The notes under the pieces: model-generated | What the model was told of the DNA's origin: nothing | Databases searched by the model: none | Seen by the model: only the letters and a program-made list of their open reading frames with translations | Shown: in pieces, positions 20,441 through 31,560 of the stretch | Position numbering within the stretch: position 1 is the stretch's first letter | How the letters are laid out: each line of letters starts with the position of its first letter | Translations under genes and position numbers: made by a program | Origin: Combretum micranthum | Lineage: Eukaryota; Streptophyta; Magnoliopsida; Myrtales; Combretaceae | Direction: 5' to 3' | Length of the DNA stretch: 64,000 nt | Assembly: GCA_024138025.1 (NCBI GenBank) | Contig: JAMXBD010000173.1 | Coordinates: 434,001-498,000, forward strand

Positions 20441-22104
20441 ACTTAAATATCCCTAAATTCACTTACAAAACACCAAAAGAAGGAGACAAAAGGCTATCAA
20501 GAAAATAGAAATATTGAAATCATTCTGAAAAATAAGAACTCCAAATTTTGGAAAAATTGACGGAAAATTCCAAAAACCTATAAATTCGCTCAAAAAGGAG
20601 CAAATTAACCAAACAAATATCAAATAAAGAAATAAACATCTATCGAATTCTGTTAAAAATAAGGGAAAAAGCAAGAAAATTTGTAGGAACAGATGTCATA
20701 TTTTTTAAAATAAAGAAAAATTAGGAAAAATTAATGTATGCATGCAAAATTAGGAGTCAAAATTAGAAAAATTAGTGAACATTTGTCAAAAATCACTGTA
20801 ACTTCCTATATAGACATGTAAAATATGTAGGTTACATAGTAATTTTTGCATAAAATAAAATTGACACCTGGTAATTTTAAAAAATTAAACAAACTCTGGA
20901 ATTTCAATATAAATACTGGCTGGAACTTGTAAAATTCACGACACCCACATCTGAAATCATAAAATCACAAAAATTGGAAGTTAGAAGTCTGAAGGTGTGA
21001 GAAGTCGGTTCGACAAGTTTAGGGAAGGTGGTTTAGTTGCTCGTGGTGGCATCGATGAAGAGTAACTGAATTCTAACGAAGCCAAATCGCAATATTAAAT
21101 CTTGTTCTTTCGACTTCAAAAATTTACAGTAAGTACAATATAATATATGTTACAACATATAATTTTTTTAGAATTTTTCATAAAATTTTAATAATTTTAA
21201 AAATTCACACAAATATAGCTATTATAATACTAAAATACTGAAATTCGAATTATCAATATAAAATGCATAAACGATTCTTAAAAATCACCAAACCATTATA
21301 TCATTACTATATGATATTCATACTATTATTAACTTCAATTACAAATTTGTACATATTTTTTTAAGGATTTACGCTAATTTAGTGATTATACTTAGTAAAT
21401 AAGTAAAATTACAAATTATAAGAGTTTTACTAATATTTATAACCCACATTAGTTAAAAATATATACTAGTATCAATAATAAGTATATAAATACATGCATA
21501 TCCCAAAACGGAGATTACCAAATATTAATATAATAGTTAGTTATGAGTTCAACCATACTAAAAGTCTAAAAGTGACAGGGTTAAATTTATATTTATACAT
21601 CTATATCATAAGTTAAAAGATTAGAATAACTTCCTTAAATGCTCTAAGCTATACCTACTTATAAAACTACTTGAATTATTTGAGGATTTTTTAAAGGAAA
21701 ATGAAATTATAACCTTTTGAATTAATACCTAAAAATGCTTAAACTTACTCATAATCATTGTCATCTAGCAATGTTCTTGGTAATTACAAAAACTAAGCCC
21801 ATTAGTTAATTATACACAAATCTATAGGTATGGTTAATCTTATATAAAGTTATCTTAAAAACAAGAATAGAACCGACGTAACTCTCAATAAACTTATAAT
21901 AAACTTTTGAAGCAACCAAAGATTTTGACAAATAATGATCCTATAACTACAATTAGAATAAAGCCCTACATCATAATACTAATTCATCTCCTCAAAATCA
22001 TTCTTTTAGATATTGCACCACAAAAATCTATTCCACACCCAAAACCCATTTTGGTTAAGTGGTCTAGCCTTATAGCTATTTTTAAAGAATCCTTAAACTC
22101 GATA
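20441..22104. other. AT-rich DNA with a promoter-like patch
   Basis: No coding sequence is supported. A CAATATAAATACTGG phrase at about 20906-20920 looks like a TATA box, followed by a GC-richer patch at 20940-21080 and a GTAAGT-like donor near 21129. This could be the start of an LTR or of a lost gene. 21130-22104 is A/T-rich and shows nothing I recognise. It ends at the CACTA transposon. Confidence 0.4.
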
Positions 22105-22129
22105 TATCACTACAGGAATTTTGATATTA

Positions 22130-22160
22130 GGCGACGTTTGCAAATATTGCAAATGTCGCC
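22130..22160. repeat. Perfect-looking hairpin in the left subterminal region
   Basis: Arms GGCGACGTTTGCAA (22130-22143) and TTGCAAATGTCGCC (22147-22160) pair with one mismatch around a three-base ATA loop. GCGACGTTT is also the core of the right-end array, so this is a subterminal transposase-binding motif in inverted pair form. Two further weak copies follow at about 22203 (GTCACGTTTATGG) and 22253 (CCGTGGCTAA). Confidence 0.8.
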
Positions 22161-22429
22161 CATCATTTATAATTTAAGCTTATCAATTAAAGCACACCAT
22201 TAGTCACGTTTATGGAACATTCATTTAATTTGCAACACTTTTTTTACATTAACCGTGGCTAATTTATCATTTAACAATTTCCCACCCAAAAAAAAAAAAG
22301 AAAATTGGGTAAATATTATTTCCCGCGCCTTCACAAGCAGTGGACCCGACGAAAAAAAAGAAAAAAAAAGAAAACGAAAGAAAAGAAATCCCTAGAACTG
22401 AAATTCCCTTTTGAACATTTCGTCAAGCC

Positions 22430-22660
22430 AACACCCTCACGGCTCAAAGATGCTCTCTGCCTCCCACGCTACTGGAAGCTTCGACGAATCTCCACCGTGA
22501 TGCAGCCATCGGACTAATCTTTCCATTCCACCTCCGATGAAGCAGTGCTCCGCAGACTCATTCCTTTACATGCAGCTGCGTGGAGAAGACGTCTTCGAGT
22601 TCTTAAACAAAATGGATCTTTCATCAGTACAGTAACATAATGTAGGTTTGATCTTTCGTT
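22430..22660 (+). promoter_or_regulatory. GC-richer candidate leader exon of the CACTA transcription unit
   Basis: This roughly 230-bp stretch is clearly GC-richer than everything around it and begins 320 bp inside the left end. It is followed by a T-rich, intron-like sequence with 'GTAGGTTT' near 22641. In En/Spm the first, mostly untranslated exon lies at the same place and is GC-rich. By that analogy I infer the transcription start region and leader of the transposase genes. There is no direct proof. A 70-codon Lys/Arg-rich frame at 22305-22517 crosses it but has no domain. Confidence 0.45.
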
Positions 22661-22732
22661 TTTTAACTTTCAGTTGGTTGTTCGTAGACGTATGTGTGCT
22701 TGTCCTATTTTTGATTTTTTTCTTGTTCAATT

Positions 22733-22915
22733 TTGGGGTTTCGTTCTGTGGTTAGGGTTACAAGTAATGTTTTCTTGTATGATTTGGGGTTTCGTTCTCA
22801 TCTTTGTAATTTATGCCGACCCCCTTTAATTTTTTGCTGTACGATATGGGGTTTCATTATGGTCTTTGTAATTTCTCCCAATGTTCTGTCATTTTTTCTT
22901 ATACGAAGTGGGGTT
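22733..22915. repeat. Four diverged 50-60-bp direct repeats
   Basis: GGGGTTTC recurs at 22735, 22786, 22848 and 22909 (spacing 51, 62, 61), with 'tgtacgatat' before it and 'tctttgtaattt' after it in most copies. They lie just after the candidate leader exon. Small overlapping frames rich in Phe and Val are a by-product of the repeat and are not genes. Confidence 0.7.
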
Positions 22916-22969
22916 TCAACAGTAGTGGATATGGAATATCTAAGATGCTGAGATTATCGAACCATGTAT

Positions 22970-23570
22970 CATGTCTTTTGGAAGATACAATAATTGCAAT
23001 TTTACTGTTAATAATGAAGATAGCATAGGAGTTGGTAGAACCTCTGCTGACCAAATTAGTATTAGGGTTCATAATAGAAGAGAAATGAAGCAAGAGTTAG
23101 CAAAAAGGAAAAACAGATTAAGTAATCTTCAAATAGATTACCAATCTGTTGAAACAAGAATAGAACAAACTCAGGATCATGGGATAAAAGCTATAGAGAA
23201 CTGGAAAATAATAAGGATTAGGGACCAGATTTCCATATTAGAGTAACATATAGAGAACATTAGCAATATTACACACGCAGGTAGACAATTTCCTCATATA
23301 ATTGGAAAGCGTAAGGAAAGCCTAGTAGAAAGCAAGAAAGCAATTAGGGAGTGTGTATAAATCTTGAAATAAAGAAGAGAGGAGTATGAGTAATCTATTC
23401 CATTACTCAGCCTTGGTCTTTATAAGATCTGTTACTATTAATAAAGAAATGAGTAAGGAATTAGAAGAGAAAGATTAGCATGAGGTTTTGAAAAAATTAG
23501 AATATTTAGATTTAAGCTCTGATATGAAACCCAAAAATATCATTACTTTGGATAAAAGGCACTTATATTG
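22970..23570 (+). pseudogene. Relic encoding a charged coiled-coil-like protein
   Basis: The plus strand stays open from 22971 to 23246 and encodes a highly charged helical segment, including MKQELAKRKNRLSNLQIDYQ and ENWKIIRIRDQISILE. After stops near 23247 the same style continues (IGKRKESLVESKKAIREC, RREEYE) to about 23400. A final helical stretch, KKLEYLDLSSDMKP, lies near 23490-23530. Four or more stops break it. It reads like a decayed coiled-coil domain of a former gene captured by, or inserted into, the transposon. I do not recognise the family. Loss of a retroelement or endogenous pararetrovirus protein is one possibility, but nothing diagnostic supports it. Confidence 0.4.
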
Positions 23571-23579
23571 TTTTGTAAT

Positions 23580-25700
23580 ATCTTGTGTGTGTGGTAATAA
23601 GAACATGTAAGTGTTGTTTTATCCAGTCATGGCTTTATAATTTTCATATTCTCTTTCTTTCAATAACTCTTATGTTATTTTTCTTTTTTATTCATAAAAG
23701 TTTCCAAGTTAATAACTAGTAGGCTAAGTCTGTAAAGATTGACGCAGAACTAGTGGGCTAAAATCTTTAATAAGTACTTAAGGCTACGGAGTTGTTCTTT
23801 GAAGGAAACAATCACTGTTCATAAACTGTGAATTATATTCAACAGACCTGCTTGTTTTGTCAGAAAGGATATCGAGTTCTTAAAGACTTTTAGGGCTGAA
23901 GGGTGAGAATATAGGATTACACTTATGAAAAGTTCCTTGTAAAGATCCGGAAGAACCTGTCTTATCCATCTTTCATATATAGATATAAGCTTTTTGTTGG
24001 GTGATATTTCATCTCTTATCTGTGTTTATATATATATCTCTATATATATATATAAGCTTTTTGTTTATTTTAAGGTGAACCAAATATTAAGGAAAGAAAG
24101 AAAGAAGGGGAAGAATAAAAGTTGTTCAGTCCAATTTTTATAGTCACATGTCCATTGTCTCAAGGGATTTCCTTTCTTTAAGTCGGATTATGTTATCCTT
24201 TAGTGGAACTTGTTAAGCTAGTCAGTGGATATCGATTTTTTTTTTTTTTTTTGCTAGGAGAAATTGTATTCTATCAATTTTCTTGTGTTAACTTATTTGA
24301 TTGATATAATTGTACTCTGTTGAATGACATGATGTGGTGCAGTTTTCTTTTGTATTTAAATCCTGGTGGAAAGTGTTTCCATTTTCAAGTACTTATTTCA
24401 AAAAGACTTTATGTAAGGACGGTTCCTCCTAATTAATATGGTAGATGTTGTCCCAAATTATGGACATAGGCATTATTGTTTTTGGTTATATTTGGTGTTT
24501 ATTACTTGGTCCTTGATAGGAATGGCCATGCTTGCAAAAGTTGGCTGCAAAATTGATGGTGCAAGTAGTGGATCAGTTTCAAATATGGTGTAGCATAAAT
24601 TTGTTATTAAAATTTAATGAAACCTTGAGTTGGGTTGATTTGACCGATATTGAAACACGAATTTTGCTTTGCTATACCATGTGGTAAAATTCTATGTCAA
24701 AAGATAGGAGTGTCATGATAATAGAATTATTCACAATAATTATCTATACAACAAATGTGTTGATGGTACTAGAAATAAGTTAGAAGTTGTGGGAACACTT
24801 GTGCCAAGAAGAGGATGAATTTTCTCCCTCTCTGTCTCTCTCTCTGTTTTTTTTTTTTTTTTAACTCCATTGGTTCCTTGTTCTTTGTCTTCATGCCCTA
24901 GTCATGGGAGGATCATATGGATTGACCATTGAGGCAAACATAGTGGCATCTAAAAGTTTTCAGGGAATGAAAAAAATATATCTAATCAACTATTGAATGA
25001 TCATAATATAAAATTGGAAAATATACAAAATGGTCCTTCAAATTTTACAGTTTTTTTGTTAGTTCCTTTAAGTTTTGGAACTGCTGTTTTTCAGCTTAAT
25101 GATAACCAAGAAATAAATTAGGTACATAATATATATAACCATATTTATTCTTACTTTATTATTGTCTATTTTGAAAAGTTCGATTTTGTTAGTTTTGTTT
25201 TGGTTGCTGCTTTCAAGTTTTTATCTTCATTATGTCATGGCATGCTCTTGTTTTTTTACCTTAATATATAATTTCACTTATCTTTTTCTTTGATTTTGTG
25301 TGTCAGTTAAACTCAATCTTGACACATTAGACCGGTAAGTTTTCAAAGTAGAGCTCATATTACATATTATATAAAATTTTCCCATTAGTATGATTGCATG
25401 AATAAGGAAAAAGCTGGACATGTGCTATATTTCAGTTGATAATTTATATTTTTTTGTTTTCCCAATCTTTCCCTTTTCTTCGGTCAGACCTTGCATTTTT
25501 CCTTCAATTGTGTGATTAATGCTGGGAGATATGAGGTGTTTTTACTTTAAAGGATACAGAAAATGTTACAGCATGTCCCAGGGAAAAAAAAAGTAATGGT
25601 ATGCAGCATAATGTTCCTTAGTATTCATGAATATTCATAATTAACATGCGGATAGATGTTTTTGTTTTTTTGGTCCTTGAATAGATATTCAATATAGGAA
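23580..25700. other. Non-coding part of the CACTA left arm
   Basis: No gene is supported. It contains poly-T runs (24236-24252, 24846-24862), a (CT)n tract near 24825-24845 and a (TA)n/TCTATA tract near 24027-24055. 23705-23770 has two near copies of 'aactagtRggcta', about 45 bp apart. It is probably intron or spacer. Confidence 0.4.
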
Positions 25701-25719
25701 TAGATTGAGTTGCTCCTAT

Positions 25720-26280
25720 GATATCTTCTCAATTTGAAGAAATAGAAGCATCTCTACTAATCTTCACAAAACCTTTTGCTGGAGGAGTCCATTTTACTAC
25801 TTGGGATAGTGGAAAGGAATGGACTTTCTTCTTCCTATGATGCACCCAATATTCACTATATAATCTTCTTATATTATGATGCAGAGGAGTGAAATTTTCA
25901 TGAATCAAACAATTTCGATCATTCCAAATCATCCAAATGGCAAAGCCAATTTAAACGACTTTGGTACTTGCACACTTTCCCTTTCGGATTTTTTAAAAAG
26001 AATCATGTAGCTTTACCTATTCATGTTTAAAAGAGTATTTTTTCTTATACTTCCACTGACAAAACTGGCTCCATATAGTTTCATTGTCACCCATGCAAAA
26101 ATCATACACTCTTTTTTAGGCGCACAAGCTTTGTTTTGATATGGGATATTCTCAATTCCTAAACTAAGTGGTTTTTGTTTAGTAAATTTGCTACACTTAA
26201 ATGAATGGCCTGTACATTTTGATGTGGGGCTTCTAGCGGTTACAAGTTTTTTTTTCCCCATTTTCCTCATGTACAGTTTG
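25720..26280 (-). pseudogene. LINE (non-LTR retrotransposon) 3' fragment, RNase H region
   Basis: On the minus strand, 25932-25729 encodes MIWNDRNCLIHEN, then VVKWTPPAKGFVKISRDAS. This is the usual end of the zf-RVT segment (W..WN.RN) followed by the start of a plant LINE-type RNase H domain (WTPP..G..K...DA). The preceding frame 26270-26013 (PYQNKACAPKKECMIFAW) fits the part just before it, shifted in frame. The catalytic rest of RNase H and all of the reverse transcriptase are missing. It is an antisense, 5'-truncated and decayed insertion within the CACTA left arm. Confidence 0.65.
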
Positions 26281-26454
26281 TGTTCCTCAAATCCCAGCTG
26301 AAGTGACTCATTTCTGCTTTTACATTTACTTGCCAGTGTGATCTTTTAGGAATGTTTCATTACATTGCACAAACTTGCTTCTCTTTTAGTTTTTATTCCT
26401 CATATCCATGTTAGGTAATGCATTTTGCCAGTTTCTATAGTACTATGATTTAGT

Positions 26455-28530
26455 GTGCACACACATTGTAGTGTTTCATTGCCTACCATATATGTATAAA
26501 TATACTAACTCTAATAAAGTCCATATATGTGTTTCTATATATATATATATATCCTTTGTCTCTTACTATTCTTTTCCTTCTTCTCTAGACCCAACACTCA
26601 CCTCTACATAAATCAACATCCAAGCTGTCTGTGCGAATAAGATCCAGCTAAGCAAAAGCAAAGGCAAACAAGAAGAATTGGTTCATTTCTCTATATTTAA
26701 TTTTTATATTTTTTCTGGCCCATAATGTTGATGGATTGAAGTTTGATTTTGCAACAATTACTGTTTTTGTTGACTATATGTTCCTTGGCAGGTCTCGATT
26801 GCAACATCTTCCACTACATCCATCACACTTGAATCCCTAGCATAGTGAGTCACTGCTACACTCCATTAGTTATGAGTCATGCGTCCTTGTTTAATTGTAT
26901 ATATCATTTGCTGGTGTACAATGTTTTGTTCATCTTTTAATTCAGGAAACAACAGATGATTTAGACACTATCAAGCTTGCTGGTTCATTTAGCAATCTGA
27001 TAATCTAAATCTTTTGCTGCACTTTGTGTTTGTTTTGCATAAAATGTTTATGTACTTTATGTTGATATTATAACAAATATTCTTGCCTATTATTTGGAGT
27101 AGGATTTTCTGAACTGCATTGTTGTATAGTTGTAATACTAAGCTCAAATCCTACAATAGTGTTTATATTGCTTGTTCATGAGTTGAAGACAGAGAAAATA
27201 TAGTTGAATTCTCAGTTTGTAACTAGTGCATTGCAACACCAAGAAAACCCATTATATCCTTTATAGTTTTACATCTGGTTTCGGATGTTGACATTGCATT
27301 TGCAAGGAATCAATTGGATCATGGTGTTTAGGTAATGTCTTATATAGAAAATGTCCTGTTTTTATTTTTATTTTTTTTGACAAAACCAATAATTGATTTT
27401 CCAGCGTGCAAATGCTCAATTTATAGAGGATTCATTGTGTTTGGCTAATTGTAAGTTACGGTAGATTAAGATTGGCCAAGTACTGTGATGAAGTTTTCCG
27501 CTGTCAATCAATTCTAATGCCATCGTCAATTCGTCATAGCCCTTGATCGATACATGATTTATTCGAACTAACTATAAACTGAATTATATATTCTACTATT
27601 AAAATATTTGGTTATTTATTCATTGATTATTTTTTTATGACATATTGGAATTAGTTTCAAGCTCATGACCTATATATTTCACTAACAAATTATTTTATTA
27701 TCCATCTGCAGTTTTATACTTGTTTTCATATCATGCAATCTAATTTCTAATTCCCTCTTATATTTGCACTAGGCAGACTTAACCATGATAGTGACGATCC
27801 ACACTAATTTTATAAAACCATAAAGGAATTAATAAATAAATAAATAAACAAAGAAGGCCAGTCTCCTTTCACAACATTATATTATATATTTCCGTCTCTT
27901 GACTTTTACTAGCTACTAGAACAATTTTTTAATGATTTTTTCCCCGTTACTAAACATGATGTTTTCTTTTGTCTTACCTTTCTCTTTGTCAGTGACTGTT
28001 AACTGAAGCATAGAAACACATTTGTGTCTCTTGGCTTTTACCGGCCCCTACAACATACTTGGTTCTTTCTCCCAATTGTTCTCTCATCACTTCCAATTTC
28101 TTGGCTATAAAGGTAAAACTTTGCTACCAAATAGAGTTGTATGATATAATCACTATCAGTTAGAGTTTTTAGTTAATTTGAATTATTGCTAAAACCTGGT
28201 AATTGAAAGGAGATGACCATGAAAAAAATTGTCAGTTCTAATTTGCCTATCCTAATTGTAACTATTAATCAATAAATATAAAACTGCATAGAATCAAACA
28301 AGGTCTTAAAGTTAAACTGGTACCCAAAATGGAGATGTTATATTATGGCTTGATGGGTAGGATGTTGGTATGGTTTTTTTAATGAGTTTTGGTATGTGTC
28401 TAGTCTAGGATTGTTATGGATTTGCAAAAATTGGAAGATTAGAAAATATGTTTGTTTTTGATGAATCTTGGTGCAACAGTTCCTAAAGGGAACCTTGGAG
28501 AAATCTAGAATTAGGATTCTAGGGCTAAGG
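26455..28530. repeat. Large direct duplication, copy A
   Basis: Four blocks match copy B (31561-36245) in the same order and orientation: 26455-26670, 27100-27290, 27449-27722 and 28033-28530. Landmarks include CTTCTCTAGACCCAACACT, TAGATTAAGATTGGCCAAGT and CTTGATGGGT. Copy A has about 310 bp between the third and fourth blocks that copy B lacks. Block edges often coincide with pyrimidine-AG sequences, so some blocks may be former exons of a captured gene, but no long frame survives. Confidence 0.85.
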
Positions 28531-28659
28531 CCAAGTGTGTGTAAGTGTGTGTGCTTGTTGAGGTTGGATGATAATACATGGGGTCGTCTCTTCTTGATCT
28601 TCCTTTCGCTTTTGTTGTGTGGATATTTTAGATAAAGCCGCCACATCCGATTATATTAT

Positions 28660-30183
28660 CTTCTAATTAGCATGAAAAGCTATGAGATTTGATAATTTTT
28701 CTATTAATTTTTTTTAATAACAAATTCACCCAAATATGTTGCTCCATATACAATTTAGCCCCATTTGATATGAAGCTTCTAGAGCTGTGGATATTTATGT
28801 GGAGTGTGTATTTAACAATTTAAAAGCACGTTTTATTTGGCAATTGATGGTTTGAAAGCTCATTTTCAAATAGAATGAAGCAGAATGAACATAAAAGTAT
28901 ATTTACATTTTATCCTTTTACAGGTTGTCCCATTTTTTCATTCTGCTTTTGGTCAGCTACATATTATTATTATTGTTATTGTTGTTGTTATTATTATTAT
29001 CAGTGTTTCATTTTTACTTGTTAATAGCTCAAAGAAAATGGTTCATAATATATATAAGCATTAATGGATCTCCTCAGTTCATTTTTCACGAAGTCAAATA
29101 ACTTCGTTTTCTTACATTAAAATGCATTTGCTTCCTCATAAGGTCATAATTAATATTTATTTGAGCCACAAAAAACTAAAGTGATAATGAATATTGAATA
29201 ACCTACAATTTTTCCTTATAAATTTTGATAAGGTGGCATAATGCATCAATATTGAAGAAAGATTTATCCAATATTATACATTTTATGTATGAACGCTTAC
29301 ATATATACTAGAGAAATAGATATTTAAAAAAAAAACTATTTTTTTTGCACGATACATGTATTAGAATTTTATCAATATTTTGATAACGAGTACAATAGTA
29401 ATAACACCTGAAATATAATGGGAAAGTTTTTTGGCATACTGTAGCACTTTGGCGAGTAAATGTCAGATTCATTCCATAGGCGAGTAGGCTGGGAAATGAA
29501 TCAATTATTTAATTGGATATAGCGTAAATAAATTTTTGAAGTAGCCGGGGGTGGAAATCTAATCATAATCCTTCATGGAAAGTAGTAGAAGGAAATGTTG
29601 CTAAAAATACTAAAAATCTCCCAAGGAATTTTGATAAAAGAGATTGTGATTGCTATACACTTTGAGCTTTTTGAATTTTTTTTCTCTTATTTCTGTTTTG
29701 TCACGTTGCATCTTATGGCTGTGACCATGGTCCTCACCTTTCTTACCGACATGTCCTAAATGTTAAAAGAGAACCTTAAACCAAGTTGCGTTTGGTTGGA
29801 AAGATTAAACGGAGTAGCAGAAATTGAATCACACAGAATAAAGAATATTACACAGAATAATTTTTTTTTACTATATAGTACTAAATAAAGGTTTTGTACT
29901 ATTTCGTGTTCGACATACAAAAGTATAAAATAAAATATCATATTTTAACCATTATATCTACATGTTGAATATATTTATTTAATTAATTCAGCAACTCTAT
30001 AGTAGTTTAGCTGGTTCGTATATATATAATATATGTATATATATATAATTTATGTTCTACCCAAAAAAAAACCAAATTGTTAGAACATGCTAAATATTTA
30101 AAGATGATTATGTTTAAACTATATTATTTGTAAAACTTATTTTTTTACTTTATTTTAAAAATGAATATAATATGTTGTCTTGG

Positions 30184-30238
<55 letters not shown>

Positions 30239-31500
30239 TATTATTATTATTTTGCTTCTTTCTATAGTGGAAAAGAGCACGATAGTGTAAAAGGTTTAGG
30301 TGAAGCTTTGTTTTAATGCTCTTTTTTCTTTCTTTGTACATGCTTGTCATGTGGTTGAATTACTGTCAAATTGGATGGAAAAAAAATAAATAAATACAAG
30401 TTAGCTTCTTAATAACATTTTGCTTTCTTGACCTATTATATTATTATTCAATGAGTACAAGTAGTCACTGTTTAGACAATCATACGAATTTAAGATAATG
30501 ATCAGTGATGAATCCACAGTTTAAAGCTTGGGGAGCGACCATTAATATAGTTATAACTACATATTTGCCTTACTGAATTCTCATACTTTTTCGCCCCACA
30601 ATTTCTGTTTGCAATAAGGTTACACTTATAGGTTTGAGTACATAATTCATGTTGATGTTGTATGATTTTTATTGGAACTTTGATTTTATTCTTTATGTTC
30701 CTTTTGTATGGCTAGCTTATGAATCATTCAACCTAATTTTATTACAAATCCGTGCTCGTTCTGTGTAATATATAAATGCCGCTTGTTTTTTGTTAATAAC
30801 ATAATGGTAGAAGTGCTTCATTATTAATTTTTTTCCTGGATTATTTTCGATTAATTATGCTAACAATTTGCATTCCCATTTAATACTCATTAATATTGTT
30901 CTAATAATTGGTAGCAATATAATCATAATGGGGGTTCTTTTTGGAATGGGCATGAGAGGATCACGGTTCATTTCCTGTCTTTACCATGCCTACGCAGCCA
31001 CAACTAAGCTACAGGGGTTAATGTGCAATTTTAATGTTACATTTAGTTGTTCCTCTAAACAGTTGATATTTGGTTGTTTATTGATTTATGAGCTTATAAG
31101 TTAAGTCCTGTTTTAATTTTATTTCATTCTCTTCTGTTTTGTGCAAAGGAGGCAGGTTTTAGTCTCTCACATTCACTAGAAATATGTATTTTCATACATC
31201 AAAGGACGATAATGTCCAAGTAAAATCCGATTGTAATTTACACCTAACTAATGCTTTAGGAGTGCTGTATTGTCAGACTCTCATTTTGCTCTTGAAGGTG
31301 GCTTTTGGTTTGAAACGTTCGGAGATACTGGATAGCATTTGTTATAGCGTGCGCATATAGGATGGGCTTTTTGGTATTGTTGTTATTAATTTATGGATTA
31401 TTTGTCAATTTAATTAACTCAAGCAAACATCATATTAATAATTCATTACATCCAAGTGAGCAGTGTAATGTTTATTCACAGTCTATTACAAGTGCAACTA
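28660..31500. other. Non-coding left-arm DNA between the two duplication copies
   Basis: AT-rich sequence without supported genes. It holds ATT/GTT microsatellites at 28965-29000 and 30185-30252 and a TATATATA tract near 30020-30045. The short frame at 30868-31104 (78 codons) has no domain. Confidence 0.5.
30185..30252. repeat. (TTA)n microsatellite
   Basis: About 22 TTA units with a single interruption (ATATTA) near 30235. The Ile/Asn homopolymer frames it creates on either strand are artefacts. Confidence 0.95.
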
Positions 31501-31560
31501 CAAATGGATATTTATTACAGTTTTATTCCATTATGAAATGAATGGCCTCTAACTATTTTT

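Noticed and set aside
28338..28646. Minus-strand frame shared by both duplication copies (also 36059-36253)
   Set aside because: The copies are alike at DNA level throughout, so a shared frame is expected; no domain or splice context supports a gene.
30150..30350. Poly-Ile/Asn frame
   Set aside because: A by-product of the TTA microsatellite.
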